From assembly GCF_012971745.1 (NCBI RefSeq), contig NZ_CP048834.1, positions 3,038,001-3,102,000 on the forward strand: 64,000 nt of DNA. Direction: 5' to 3'. Made by a program: the position numbers and the translations under genes. Under the pieces are notes generated by a model. That model did not search any database, was not told the origin of the DNA, and saw nothing but the letters and a program-made list of their open reading frames with translations. Positions 8,529 to 17,108 of this stretch are shown here, piece by piece. How positions within the stretch are numbered: the stretch's first letter is position 1; every line of letters begins with the position of its first letter. This DNA is from Starkeya sp. ORNL1 (lineage in GTDB: Bacteria; Pseudomonadota; Alphaproteobacteria; Rhizobiales; Xanthobacteraceae).

Positions 8529-9590
8529 ATGAAGTACAGGACGCTCGGCCGTTCCGGCCTCAAGGTATCGGCGCTCAGCATGGGCACCTTCTCGTTCGGC
8601 GGGGTCGGCGATTTCGCCAAGGTTGCAAATCACGGCGTCAAGGAGGCGCGCCGCCTCGTCGACGTGTGTCTCGACGGCGGGATCAACGTGTTCGACACCG
8701 CGAACATGTATTCGCTGGGCCGGTCCGAGGAGATCGTCGGCGAGGTGCTGGAGGGGCGCCGCGACCGTGTGCTGATCTCCTCCAAGGCGCGCATGCGCAT
8801 CGACGACGGGCCGAACGACGAAGGTACCTCGCGCTACCACCTCATCCGTGAATGCGAGCGCAGCCTCAAGCGCCTGCGCACCGACCACATCGACATCTAC
8901 TTCATGCATGAATGGGACGGCGTCACGCCGGTCGAGGAAATGCTCGGCGCGCTCGATACGCTGATCCAGCAGGGCAAGATCCGCTATATCGGCTGCTCCA
9001 ACTATTCCGGCTGGCACCTGATGAAAGCGCTCGGTGTCGCCGAGGCAATGAGGCTGCCGCGTTTCGTCGCGCAGCAGATCCACTACACGCTTGAAGCGCG
9101 CGAGGCGGAATACGAACTGCTCCCCATCGCGATCGACCAGGGCGTCGGCGTGATGGTGTGGAGCCCGCTCGCGGCCGGCCTGCTCTCCGGCGCGTTCGGG
9201 CGCGACCGGGCGCCGGCTTCATCCCGTCAGGCCGCTGGCTGGACCGAGCCGCCGATCCGCGATGCCGAGCGGTTGTGGAACATCGTCGACGTGCTCGATT
9301 CCATCGCCGCGGCCCGCGGCGTCACCGCCGCTCAGGTCGCACTGGCGTGGACGCTGACGCGGCCGGGCGTCGCGTCGCTGGTGGTCGGCGGCACCGAGGA
9401 GCAACACTTCCTCGACAACATCGCCGCCGTCGACCTTGAACTGGAAGCAGCCGAGTTGGAGCGCCTCAACCAGGCCAGCCGGGTGCCGTACATCTATCCC
9501 TATTGGCACCAGCACAATTTCGCCCGCGACCGGTTCAGCCCGGGCGACTGGGCATTGCATGCGAGCTACGAGGATCTCGGCAAGGTCTAG
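8529..9590 (+). CDS. Aldo/keto reductase
   Basis: This 353-residue NADPH-dependent (alpha/beta)8-barrel oxidoreductase of the AKR superfamily (KCNAB/YghZ-like) interconverts an aldehyde or ketone with an alcohol. The tetrad positions are visible: Asp and Tyr in FDTANMY, Lys in ISSKARM and His in YFMHEWDG. GCAGGAAG stands directly before ATG 8529. As the last gene of the regulator/racemase-like/AKR group it probably acts on the polyol or ketose handled by the adjacent ABC and DhaKL proteins. Its stop is followed by a convergent RidA gene. Confidence 0.88.
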   Translation: MKYRTLGRSGLKVSALSMGTFSFGGVGDFAKVANHGVKEARRLVDVCLDGGINVFDTANMYSLGRSEEIVGEVLEGRRDRVLISSKARMRIDDGPNDEGTSRYHLIRECERSLKRLRTDHIDIYFMHEWDGVTPVEEMLGALDTLIQQGKIRYIGCSNYSGWHLMKALGVAEAMRLPRFVAQQIHYTLEAREAEYELLPIAIDQGVGVMVWSPLAAGLLSGAFGRDRAPASSRQAAGWTEPPIRDAERLWNIVDVLDSIAAARGVTAAQVALAWTLTRPGVASLVVGGTEEQHFLDNIAAVDLELEAAELERLNQASRVPYIYPYWHQHNFARDRFSPGDWALHASYEDLGKV

Positions 9591-9643
9591 CCGGACGCGG
9601 GCGCGCAGCCGGGCATCGTCTCCGGCTTCGCGACCGATCGGCC

Positions 9644-10024
9644 TTACAGTGCAGCGGTCACCAGGATCTCGACCCGGCAGGCGGGATTGTTCATCTCTAC
9701 CTTGCCGCAGCAGCGAGCGGGCGTGCGGCCGGGCACCACCCACGCGTCCCACACCGCGTTGAAGGCGGCGAAATCCTCCATGGTGCGCAGCCACACCTGC
9801 GCGGTGAGGATGCGGCTGCGGTCGGTGCCGGCCTCCCTCAGCAGGTCGTCGATCTTCGCCAGAACCTGCCCTGCCTGCCCGGCAATATCGAGGCTCATGT
9901 CGTCGGGGATCTGCCCCGCCGTATAGGCGATGCCATTATGGGTCAGCGCCCGGCTGCGGCGGTGGTTCTGGTCGATGCGCGTGATGTCGTCCACGATGAA
10001 CATTCCCTGTCTGATTGAAACCAT
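9644..10024 (-). CDS. RidA/YjgF/UK114 family protein
   Basis: This 126-residue protein belongs to the RidA family. Members hydrolyse reactive enamine/imine intermediates or act as deaminase-like subunits. The conserved arginine is visible near the C-terminus in ACRVEIL. ATG 10024 lies 6 bp after the hyuB stop; an internal ATG at 10003 is an alternative. As the last gene of the hyuA-hyuB operon it probably deals with an unstable nitrogen-containing product of ring opening. Confidence 0.85.
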   Translation of the reverse strand: MVSIRQGMFIVDDITRIDQNHRRSRALTHNGIAYTAGQIPDDMSLDIAGQAGQVLAKIDDLLREAGTDRSRILTAQVWLRTMEDFAAFNAVWDAWVVPGRTPARCCGKVEMNNPACRVEILVTAAL

Positions 10025-10030
10025 GGCGGA

Positions 10031-11626
10031 TCAGCCGTGGAGCGCGCCGTAGCCGCCGCCGCCCGCCGTCTCCATCAGGATGCGGTCGCCGGCCTTGAGC
10101 ACGCGCGGCTCGGTCGGGTCGACCTGCTTGCCGTTGATGATGAGCCGGCCCGGCTTGCCCGCACCGCCGCCTGCGAAGCCCGAGGTCGGCGACTTCAACT
10201 GCGTCATCAGGAACGAGGCCATGACATCGGAGGCATCCGGCAGGATCTCGAATTCAAAGCTGATGCCGCCGCCGCCGCGGTGGCGACCCTCGCCGCCGCT
10301 GTCGCGGCGGATCTCGCGGCGCAGCACCTTGATCGGCGCGAGGTTCTCCATCATCTCGACCGGCGTGTTGCCGAGATTGGCGGGGAAGCTCAATGCCGAG
10401 AAACCGTCGCGCCGGGCGTTCGCGCCCTGGCCGGCATTGAGGAAATTGACGACGGCGAAACGCTTGGCGCGATACTCGCCCGACATGGTCAGCGACGAAT
10501 TGGGCGAGCCCGCCGCCCACACCTTGTCCGGCAGCACGTCGGCCAGAGCCTTGAACACCGCTGCCGGCAGCAGGTGGCCGATCGCGCTGCGGCCACCGGA
10601 GGCGGCCGGATAGGTCGGGTTCAGCAGCGAGCCGAGCGGCGCCTTGGTCGAGATCGGCAGGAAGCTGCCTTCATTGTTGGGAATGTCCGGGCAGAGCAGC
10701 GCCTTCAGACCATAGACGGTGTAGGCGAAAGTGTAGATCGGCACGACATTGAGCGCATGTGGCAGCTGCGGGCTGGTGCCGGCATAGTCGATGGCGATCT
10801 CGTCACCCTTCACGGTGAGCTCGCACTCGATCACGATCGGCTTGTCGAAGCCATCATGCTGCACGGTCGAGCGATAGACCCCGTCCGGAATCTGCCGGAT
10901 CGCGTCCCGCATCGCCCGTTCGGACCTCGCCCGCACCTCGGCGCCGAGATCGTCGAGATCCACAGTGTCGAGCAGGCCCTGCAGGCGCTCGGCCATGGTC
11001 CGGCAGCCGGAGACCTGGGCCCAGATATCGCCCATGCCCTGTTCGGGAACGCGGATGTTCTGCGAGATCACCTCGATCAGGATGTCATTGGCCTTGCCGC
11101 CGTCGAGCAGCCGCATCAACGGGATCTGCAGCCCCTCCTCATAGATCTCGCGGCTGGAATTGCTGCGCAGCTTGCCGCCGATGTCCGGCAGGTGCGAGAC
11201 CACGGCGGCGAAGGCCACCAGCTTGCCCTTGTGGAAGATCGGTGTCGCCGTGGTGACGTCATGGACATGGCCCGATCCCTTCCAGGGATCATTGGTAATG
11301 AAGACGTCGCCCGGCTTCATGGTCTCGGCCGGGAACCGGTCGAGGAAATGCCGCACCGTCGCCGGCAGGCAGCCGATGAATCCCGGCAGGCTCATGGTCG
11401 ATTGCGCCAGCGAGCGGCCCTGCGCATCGGTCAGCACGATGGCAAAATCATTGCCGTCTCGCACCAGGGTCGAGAAGCAGGTGCGCACAAAGGCCGCCGA
11501 CGCCTCGTCGACGACACTGATGAGACGCTTCCACAGGATTTCCAGCTCGATCGCGTCGAACTTCTCGTTCGGGACGGGTGCCTCGCTTGCCAGGGAAGAC
11601 GGGCGCTCTGCAACCAGGTTTTCCAT
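10031..11626 (-). CDS. hyuB: Hydantoinase B/oxoprolinase family subunit
   Basis: This 531-residue protein is a HyuB-type beta subunit of the hydantoinase/oxoprolinase/acetone-carboxylase superfamily. These enzymes use ATP with HyuA to open five-membered lactam, imide or hydantoin rings, or to carboxylate ketones. The family hallmarks are the FITNDPWKGSGH segment near residue 110 and the glycine-rich C-terminus ETAGGGGYG. It starts 1 bp after the hyuA stop, so the two subunits are coupled. The specific ring substrate cannot be deduced. Confidence 0.9.
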   Translation of the reverse strand: MENLVAERPSSLASEAPVPNEKFDAIELEILWKRLISVVDEASAAFVRTCFSTLVRDGNDFAIVLTDAQGRSLAQSTMSLPGFIGCLPATVRHFLDRFPAETMKPGDVFITNDPWKGSGHVHDVTTATPIFHKGKLVAFAAVVSHLPDIGGKLRSNSSREIYEEGLQIPLMRLLDGGKANDILIEVISQNIRVPEQGMGDIWAQVSGCRTMAERLQGLLDTVDLDDLGAEVRARSERAMRDAIRQIPDGVYRSTVQHDGFDKPIVIECELTVKGDEIAIDYAGTSPQLPHALNVVPIYTFAYTVYGLKALLCPDIPNNEGSFLPISTKAPLGSLLNPTYPAASGGRSAIGHLLPAAVFKALADVLPDKVWAAGSPNSSLTMSGEYRAKRFAVVNFLNAGQGANARRDGFSALSFPANLGNTPVEMMENLAPIKVLRREIRRDSGGEGRHRGGGGISFEFEILPDASDVMASFLMTQLKSPTSGFAGGGAGKPGRLIINGKQVDPTEPRVLKAGDRILMETAGGGGYGALHG

Positions 11627-11627
11627 G

Positions 11628-13742
11628 TCAGTCGAATTCCTTGATCGTCACGGCGACGGTGAGATCGGGCCGGATGGTGACGTCCGCCTCGACGGCGACG
11701 ACGATGGTGGATTCCCGCTCCTCGAGGATAAGCGGTCCCTTGAGCGTCTGCCCCGGCTGGACGGAGTAGCGATTATAGACCTCGACCATTCCGTAGCCGG
11801 CCTTGAGCGGCAGATAGATCGCACGCGCGCCGGTCGCCGCTGACCGTGCCTTGACGCGATCATCGCCCCATTCGAAATGGTGGCCTACGCTCGGCGCCCG
11901 GCCGACGAGGCGCCAGGTGATGACCTGCGGCGCCGCATTGGGCACCAGGCGGCCATAGAGCCGCTCATACTCGGCCTCGAAGGCGGCCAGCAACACCTTC
12001 GCCGTCGACGCCGAGACCTCCTCATAGGGAATGGACACGCTGATCTCGGCGCCCTGGCCGTAATAGCGCATCTCCGCGCCGATCACCCACTCGACCTGTT
12101 CGGCGCCCGCCGCGGCCAACTCGACCTCGCTCTGCCGGCGCAGCGCGGCCAGATTTGCCGCCACCTTGGCCCAATCGACATCGACCAGGAGCTGCGGGTT
12201 AGACCAGGCCCGATCGATGCGGGCCGGCGCCGCCAGCATGCCGAGGCAGGAACCCGCACCGGCGGCGATGGGGATCAGCACGCGCGGGATGCGCAGCTTG
12301 CGCGCCACTTCGACGGCATGGACCGGGCCGGCGCCGCCGGTCGCCACCATGGTGAAGTCGCGCGGATCGAGCCCGTTCTCGGCGATGTGGATCCTGGCCG
12401 CGCTCGCCATGTTCTCATTGACGACGTTGCAGATGCCCCAGGCCGCCTCGGTCGGCCCGACCTTGAGCTCGCCGGCGAGGCGCGACATCGCCTGTTCGGC
12501 GCCGGCGACATCGAGCTTCATCTCGCCGCCGAGGAAATTGTCGGGGCTGAGATAGCCGAGCAGCAGGTCGGCGTCGGTCACCGTGGGATCGGTGCCGCCG
12601 CGGCCATAGCAGGCAGGCCCCGGCACCGAACCGGAGGATTCCGGGCCGATATTGAGCAGGCCCAGCCGGTTGCAATGCGCGATCGAGCCGCCACCGGCGC
12701 CGATCTCGATCAGCTCGATGCTCGGGATCAGGATCGGCAGGCCGGAGCCGCGCTTGAAGCGCTCGACACGGGCGCATTCGAAGCTGTGCGCGATCGGCGC
12801 CTCGCCGCCCACGGCGACGCAGGCCTTGGCCGTGGTGCCACCCATGTCGAAGGCGAGCACCTGGTCGACGCCGTTCTGCCGGGCGGTGTTGAGAGCGGAC
12901 ATGACGCCGGCGGCAGGCCCCGACTCCAGCAGCAGGATGGGGGATTCCGCGCCCGATTCCGCCGAGCTGAAGCCGCCACTCGACACCATTACCCGCAGCG
13001 GAATGCTTGGGCGGATCGCCTCGATGCGTGAGCCAAGCTCTTTCAGATAGGTCGCGACCAGCGGCTTGACATAGGCATTGGCGGCCACCGTCGAGGTGCG
13101 CTCGAACTCCTTGATCTCGCGGGCGAGATCCGAGGAGAGCGACACTGAGAGACCCGGCAGTGCCGCCTTCAGCCTGGCTTCGATCTGCTTCTCGTGATCG
13201 GTGTTGATGTAGGAGTGCAGCAGCGAGACGGCGACGGATTCGACATCGAGCTTCGACAGTTCCCCGACCATACGGTCGAGATCGGCTTCAGTGAGCGGCG
13301 TCAGCACTTCGCCGCGCGCGTCCAGACGCTCATCGACCTCGACGCGGTGTTCCGCCTCGATCAGCGGCTTCGGCAGCTCGATATCGAGATCATAAATGTC
13401 GTAGCGCCACTCGCGGCCGATATCGAGCGCATCGCGCATGCCGCTGCTGGTGACCAGCGCGGTCTTCGCGCCCTTGCGCTCGATCAAAGTATTGGTGATG
13501 AGCGTCGTGCCGTGCACCACTTCCGCCAAAGCCGGCGCTGTGTCCTTGTCGGACAATTCGACCTGGCGCAGCAGGTCCTTGATGACCGTCGTCACCGCCT
13601 CGCCGGGATCGGCCGGCGTGGTCGGTGACTTCGCCACCCAGATCCGCCCCCGGGGTGACAAGGTCGCGACGCCGTCGGTGAAGGTTCCACCAATATCGAC
13701 GGCTACGCGCAAAGTATTGTCGAATGCGACAGGCTTGTTCAT
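11628..13742 (-). CDS. hyuA: Hydantoinase A/oxoprolinase family subunit
   Basis: This 704-residue ATP-binding subunit has an actin-like fold. The N-terminal phosphate-binding motif (AVDIGGTFTDG, residues 14-24) and a second nucleotide-binding loop (FDMGGTTAKACV, near 290) are present. It activates an amide or carbonyl with ATP while HyuB completes the chemistry. Acetone carboxylase would need a third small subunit, which is not present, so a lactamase/hydantoinase role is more likely. It is followed directly by hyuB and ridA and preceded at 38 bp by an aldehyde dehydrogenase gene, all on the same strand. Confidence 0.9.
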   Translation of the reverse strand: MNKPVAFDNTLRVAVDIGGTFTDGVATLSPRGRIWVAKSPTTPADPGEAVTTVIKDLLRQVELSDKDTAPALAEVVHGTTLITNTLIERKGAKTALVTSSGMRDALDIGREWRYDIYDLDIELPKPLIEAEHRVEVDERLDARGEVLTPLTEADLDRMVGELSKLDVESVAVSLLHSYINTDHEKQIEARLKAALPGLSVSLSSDLAREIKEFERTSTVAANAYVKPLVATYLKELGSRIEAIRPSIPLRVMVSSGGFSSAESGAESPILLLESGPAAGVMSALNTARQNGVDQVLAFDMGGTTAKACVAVGGEAPIAHSFECARVERFKRGSGLPILIPSIELIEIGAGGGSIAHCNRLGLLNIGPESSGSVPGPACYGRGGTDPTVTDADLLLGYLSPDNFLGGEMKLDVAGAEQAMSRLAGELKVGPTEAAWGICNVVNENMASAARIHIAENGLDPRDFTMVATGGAGPVHAVEVARKLRIPRVLIPIAAGAGSCLGMLAAPARIDRAWSNPQLLVDVDWAKVAANLAALRRQSEVELAAAGAEQVEWVIGAEMRYYGQGAEISVSIPYEEVSASTAKVLLAAFEAEYERLYGRLVPNAAPQVITWRLVGRAPSVGHHFEWGDDRVKARSAATGARAIYLPLKAGYGMVEVYNRYSVQPGQTLKGPLILEERESTIVVAVEADVTIRPDLTVAVTIKEFD

Positions 13743-13780
13743 GTCAGGGCGTCGTCTCTGAGCGGAAGTACGGGCTGTGT

Positions 13781-15193
13781 TCAGTAGGCGATGGTGATGA
13801 GCCGTTCCTCGGTCATCTCGCGAATGGCGTAGGCCGGCCCTTCGCGCCCGAAGCCGCTGTCCTTCACGCCGCCGAACGGCATGGCATCGACGCGGGCGCT
13901 CGACGCCTCATTGATGTGGACGCCGCCGAAGCGCAGCGCGCGGGCGGTGCGCATGGCGGTGCTGAGATCCGAGGTGAAAAGCCCGGCGGAGAGGCCGAAC
14001 GGGCTGGCATTGGCACGCGCGACGGCCTCGCCCAGATCGTCGAACTCGATGACGCAGACCACGGGCGCGAAGATCTCCTCGCAGACGACGCGCATCGTGT
14101 CATTGACCCGGTCGAGCACCGTAGGGGTGAAGACCACTCCCTCATGCGTGCCGCCGGTCAGGATGCGCGCGCCGCCCTCGACCGCCTCCTTCACCCAGGA
14201 TGCCGCCCGCTCGGCATGCTCGCGCGTGATCATCGGACCGATGACGACGGACGGATCGGCGGGATCGCCAACCTTGGTGGCGCGTACCGCCTCCAGCAGC
14301 CTGGGAACGAAGGTTCCGGCGATGCGGCGGTCGACGAACAGGCGCTGCACCGAGGTGCAGACCTGACCGGCCTTGCGGAAGCCGGCATTGAGGATGCGCG
14401 GGATCGCCCGATCGATATCGGCATCGTGGCAGACAATAGTGCTGGCGATGCTGCCGAGCTCCAGCTGCACGCCGCGCAGGCCCGCCGCCGCCTGGATCTC
14501 GCGCCCGACCCGCGTGCTGCCGGTGAAGGCATAGAAGGCGATGCGCTGATCGGCGAGCAGACGGCGCCCGATAGTGGCGCCCGGGCCATGCACCAAAGCG
14601 AGGAGTTCCGCCGGCAGGCCGGCATCGATCAGCACGCGGCACAATTCGACCGCGGAAAGCGGCGTGTGATCCGAAGGCTTGAGGACCACGGCATTGCCTC
14701 CGGCGAGCGCGGGGGCGACCTTGTGCGCCACCACGTTCAGCGGGGAATTGAACGGCGTGATGGCGCAGACCACGCCGCGCGGCACGCGGATGGTGAAGCC
14801 CATGCGATCGCGCACGCCCGCGCCGGATTCCATGGGCACAAGTTCGCCATTCAGCCGCTTGGCTTCCTCGGCGGAGAGCTGCAGCGTCTGGATGCAGCGG
14901 CGCACTTCATTGTCGCCGTCGGCGCGGGTGAAACCGGCCTCATCGCGCATCAGCGCGATCAAGGGCTCGACGCGTTCCTCAAGCAGAACCGCGGCTTTGG
15001 AGAGGATGAGGTAGCGGTCGTACGGCGTCAGCTTCGATGCCGAGACGGCGGCATAGGCGCCGGCCACGGCCTCATCGACCTGCTCGAGCGAGGCGACGGC
15101 CATCTCGCCGAAGATCTCGCCGCGATACTTGTCGGCGAGGCGGTCGGTCGAGACACCGTCGACCCAGCGGCCACCAATCAGAAGCTTCGACAT
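13781..15193 (-). CDS. NAD(P)-dependent aldehyde dehydrogenase
   Basis: This 470-residue aldehyde dehydrogenase superfamily enzyme oxidises an aldehyde to a carboxylic acid. The catalytic cysteine is in GQVCTS (about residue 278), and the general-base glutamate is in QLELGS, where most members have LELGG. ATG 15193 is used because homology starts at once (SKLLIGGRWV); a TTG 12 bp upstream is in frame. It sits 22 bp after a split TPP-dependent decarboxylase, an arrangement suggesting that a 2-oxo acid is decarboxylated to an aldehyde and then oxidised. Confidence 0.9.
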   Translation of the reverse strand: MSKLLIGGRWVDGVSTDRLADKYRGEIFGEMAVASLEQVDEAVAGAYAAVSASKLTPYDRYLILSKAAVLLEERVEPLIALMRDEAGFTRADGDNEVRRCIQTLQLSAEEAKRLNGELVPMESGAGVRDRMGFTIRVPRGVVCAITPFNSPLNVVAHKVAPALAGGNAVVLKPSDHTPLSAVELCRVLIDAGLPAELLALVHGPGATIGRRLLADQRIAFYAFTGSTRVGREIQAAAGLRGVQLELGSIASTIVCHDADIDRAIPRILNAGFRKAGQVCTSVQRLFVDRRIAGTFVPRLLEAVRATKVGDPADPSVVIGPMITREHAERAASWVKEAVEGGARILTGGTHEGVVFTPTVLDRVNDTMRVVCEEIFAPVVCVIEFDDLGEAVARANASPFGLSAGLFTSDLSTAMRTARALRFGGVHINEASSARVDAMPFGGVKDSGFGREGPAYAIREMTEERLITIAY

Positions 15194-15215
15194 CACCAAA
15201 CCCAAATATTCGCCG

Positions 15216-15827
15216 TCAGATCTTGTTGCTCAGCCCACTCATGAAGTTGAGGCGGATCTTGACCGGGTCGCGCTCGGTAGTGCCGGCCGGCTTCTCGCCG
15301 TCGATCTTGGCGACGATCAGCCAGGGGCCGTCGCCGGCCAGCGCCCGGTCCACCAGCGCATCGAAATGCTCCTCGTCCGCCGCCCATGCGCTCTGCGCCA
15401 GGCCGGCGCCGCGGGCGACCGCGACAATGTCGGTCGTCGTCGAGGTGAGGGTGTTCTGCCCGCCGGTGATCTGGTAGGCGCCATTGTCCCAGATGATGAT
15501 GGCGAGGTTCTTCTGCGCGGTGCTCGCGACCGTGCCGAAGGTGCCGAGCTGCATCAGGATGGAGCCGTCGCCATCCAGCGCGAACACCTTGCGCTGCGGC
15601 TGCGCCAGCGCGACGCCGAGCGCGATCGGGGTCGCAAGGCCCATGCTGCCGAGCATGTAGAAATTCTGCGGCCGCTGACCGCTCGCCCAGAGGTCGAAAT
15701 TGGTGTTGCCGATGCCGGCGACGACCGCCTCCTCCGACTTGAGCTTGGCGACGAACCGACGAGTCAGGACCGTGCGGTTCATCAGCTTGGCGGAGTGACG
15801 ATCGACGTTGGGTTCGATGTTCGACAT
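15216..15827 (-). CDS. TPP-dependent decarboxylase, beta (TPP-binding) subunit
   Basis: This 203-residue protein corresponds to the C-terminal, cofactor-binding half of a 2-oxo-acid decarboxylase, as in ComE (sulfopyruvate decarboxylase) and related phosphonopyruvate decarboxylases. The thiamine-diphosphate motif is visible: GDGS near residue 97 followed about 28 residues later by WDN. It needs the alpha subunit encoded immediately upstream. The following gene is an aldehyde dehydrogenase, so the product aldehyde is probably oxidised in the same pathway. The 2-oxo acid is not known. Confidence 0.85.
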   Translation of the reverse strand: MSNIEPNVDRHSAKLMNRTVLTRRFVAKLKSEEAVVAGIGNTNFDLWASGQRPQNFYMLGSMGLATPIALGVALAQPQRKVFALDGDGSILMQLGTFGTVASTAQKNLAIIIWDNGAYQITGGQNTLTSTTTDIVAVARGAGLAQSAWAADEEHFDALVDRALAGDGPWLIVAKIDGEKPAGTTERDPVKIRLNFMSGLSNKI

Positions 15828-15843
15828 TGCGTGTTCCCTCCCC

Positions 15844-16368
15844 TTACGCGGCGCGCTTGGTCAGGAGCGGAGACAGGATCATCGCGGCCGGCGCCTGGGT
15901 GGCGAAGGCCTGCTTGACCATGCCGCTGACGACGAACTCGACCTGGTCCATTTCCTGGATGGCGAAATGCTCGATGCCGAGGCTCTGCAGCACCGGGCGC
16001 ATGGTGCGGCAGACGATGGCCTGGCCCTGCTGGAATTCGCCGAGCGTGCCGCGCTCCGAGATCATCATCAGCAGCGGGATCTGGAACGGACAGGCCAGCG
16101 AGGCCAGCGCGTTGACGATGGTGGCGAAGCCGCTGGTCTGCATCAGCACGATGCCGCGCTTGCCGCCCATATAGGCACCGGTGGCGATCGCCACCGCTTC
16201 TTCCTCGCGGGCCGGCGAGACCAGCGTGAAATAGGCATCCGCCTGGAGCAGGCGGATCAGCCGCGCAAGCACATTGTCGGGGACATAGGTGATGAGACTG
16301 ACCTGGTTTTCCTTCAGTACTCGAACGACGATGTCTTCCCAGGTTTCCGTGGTCGCTTCGCCAGACAT
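15844..16368 (-). CDS. TPP-dependent decarboxylase, alpha subunit
   Basis: This 174-residue protein corresponds to the N-terminal pyrimidine-binding half of a thiamine-diphosphate enzyme (ComD-like). The activating glutamate region is visible (PAREEEAVAIATGAYMGG), followed by MQTSGFATIVNALASL, a phrase typical of phosphonopyruvate/sulfopyruvate decarboxylases. ATG 16368 is chosen over an upstream in-frame ATG (16428) because the family begins here; GGAA lies a few bases upstream. It is the first gene of the operon alpha, beta, aldehyde dehydrogenase, hyuA, hyuB, ridA. Confidence 0.85.
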   Translation of the reverse strand: MSGEATTETWEDIVVRVLKENQVSLITYVPDNVLARLIRLLQADAYFTLVSPAREEEAVAIATGAYMGGKRGIVLMQTSGFATIVNALASLACPFQIPLLMMISERGTLGEFQQGQAIVCRTMRPVLQSLGIEHFAIQEMDQVEFVVSGMVKQAFATQAPAAMILSPLLTKRAA

Positions 16369-16673
16369 CCGTATTCCAGCCCCAGATTTCGTGAAGGGAT
16401 CGCAGCGCCTTGACCGGCTGCTGATCATGGAAGGCGAGCTTTTCCCTCGCCCTGCTTGTCGTGAACGCTAGTTGTCGCCAACTGCCGGCGCAAATTGCTA
16501 ATTTTTGTCCATTATTCGGTTTTTCCGATTATTTACTTGCGGCTCCGGCCTCGGCGATCGAGGAGATCTTGGCCTGCCCAGACGATCTGCCGGTCGTCCC
16601 GGCACGCAGCCAGCCGTCCCGGGCACAAAAGCGGCCGGCCCTTCGATCGATCCGAGCTAGGTGTGATCCAGGC
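16369..16673. promoter_or_regulatory. AT-rich upstream region of the decarboxylase/hyu operon
   Basis: These 305 bp contain no gene. An unusually AT-rich patch at 16498-16540 lies about 150 bp before the alpha-subunit start and probably includes the promoter. The 17-mer at 16527-16543 (GATTATTTACTTGCGGC) matches 14 of 17 bases of 19944-19960 in the coxM control region. It may be a shared activator site. Confidence 0.4.
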
Positions 16674-17108
16674 CTATCCGGCGTCCTTGGCCGGAGCGGT
16701 CAGGAAGCTGCCCCGGCCGCTGGCGAGCAGCCGGCCGGCCTCGTCGAAGATCTCCGCCTCGCAGGTCGAGACCTGCTTGCCGAGCTTGATGACCCGCCCT
16801 TTGGCGATGAGATCGCCCTTGGTCGCCAGGCGGTGATAATCGACGCGAAGATCGATGGTCAGCACCGGCCGCCCCATGCTGTTCATCAGAGCAAGGTTCG
16901 CGGCGAAATCGATCAGGGCGGCATGGATGCCCCCCTGGGTCTGGCCGATGACGGGATTGGCGACCCATTCCGGGCGCCAGGTCGCCTTCAGTTCGATGGT
17001 GTCGTCGCCGAGCTCCAGTATCTTCAGGCCGAGCCAGGTGAGATAGGCGCTGCGATCGACGATGGCCTGGACGTCGGCAACCGTCTTGTCGAGTTTCTCG
17101 ATGCTCAT
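16674..17108 (-). CDS. PaaI-family hotdog thioesterase
   Basis: This 144-residue hotdog-fold acyl-CoA thioesterase hydrolyses a CoA ester to the free acid and CoA. The PaaI-type active-site region is visible as QTQGGIHAALIDFAANLAL (about residues 57-75), where family members usually have GGxxxxLAD/E. ATG 17108 overlaps the stop of the CoA-ligase gene (ATGA). It may act as a housekeeping thioesterase that frees CoA from dead-end esters made by that ligase. Confidence 0.85.
   Translation of the reverse strand: MSIEKLDKTVADVQAIVDRSAYLTWLGLKILELGDDTIELKATWRPEWVANPVIGQTQGGIHAALIDFAANLALMNSMGRPVLTIDLRVDYHRLATKGDLIAKGRVIKLGKQVSTCEAEIFDEAGRLLASGRGSFLTAPAKDAG

Noticed and set aside
11628..13742. Acetone carboxylase
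   Set aside because: HyuA/HyuB-type subunits also occur in acetone carboxylase, but the small third subunit is missing and RidA is present instead.
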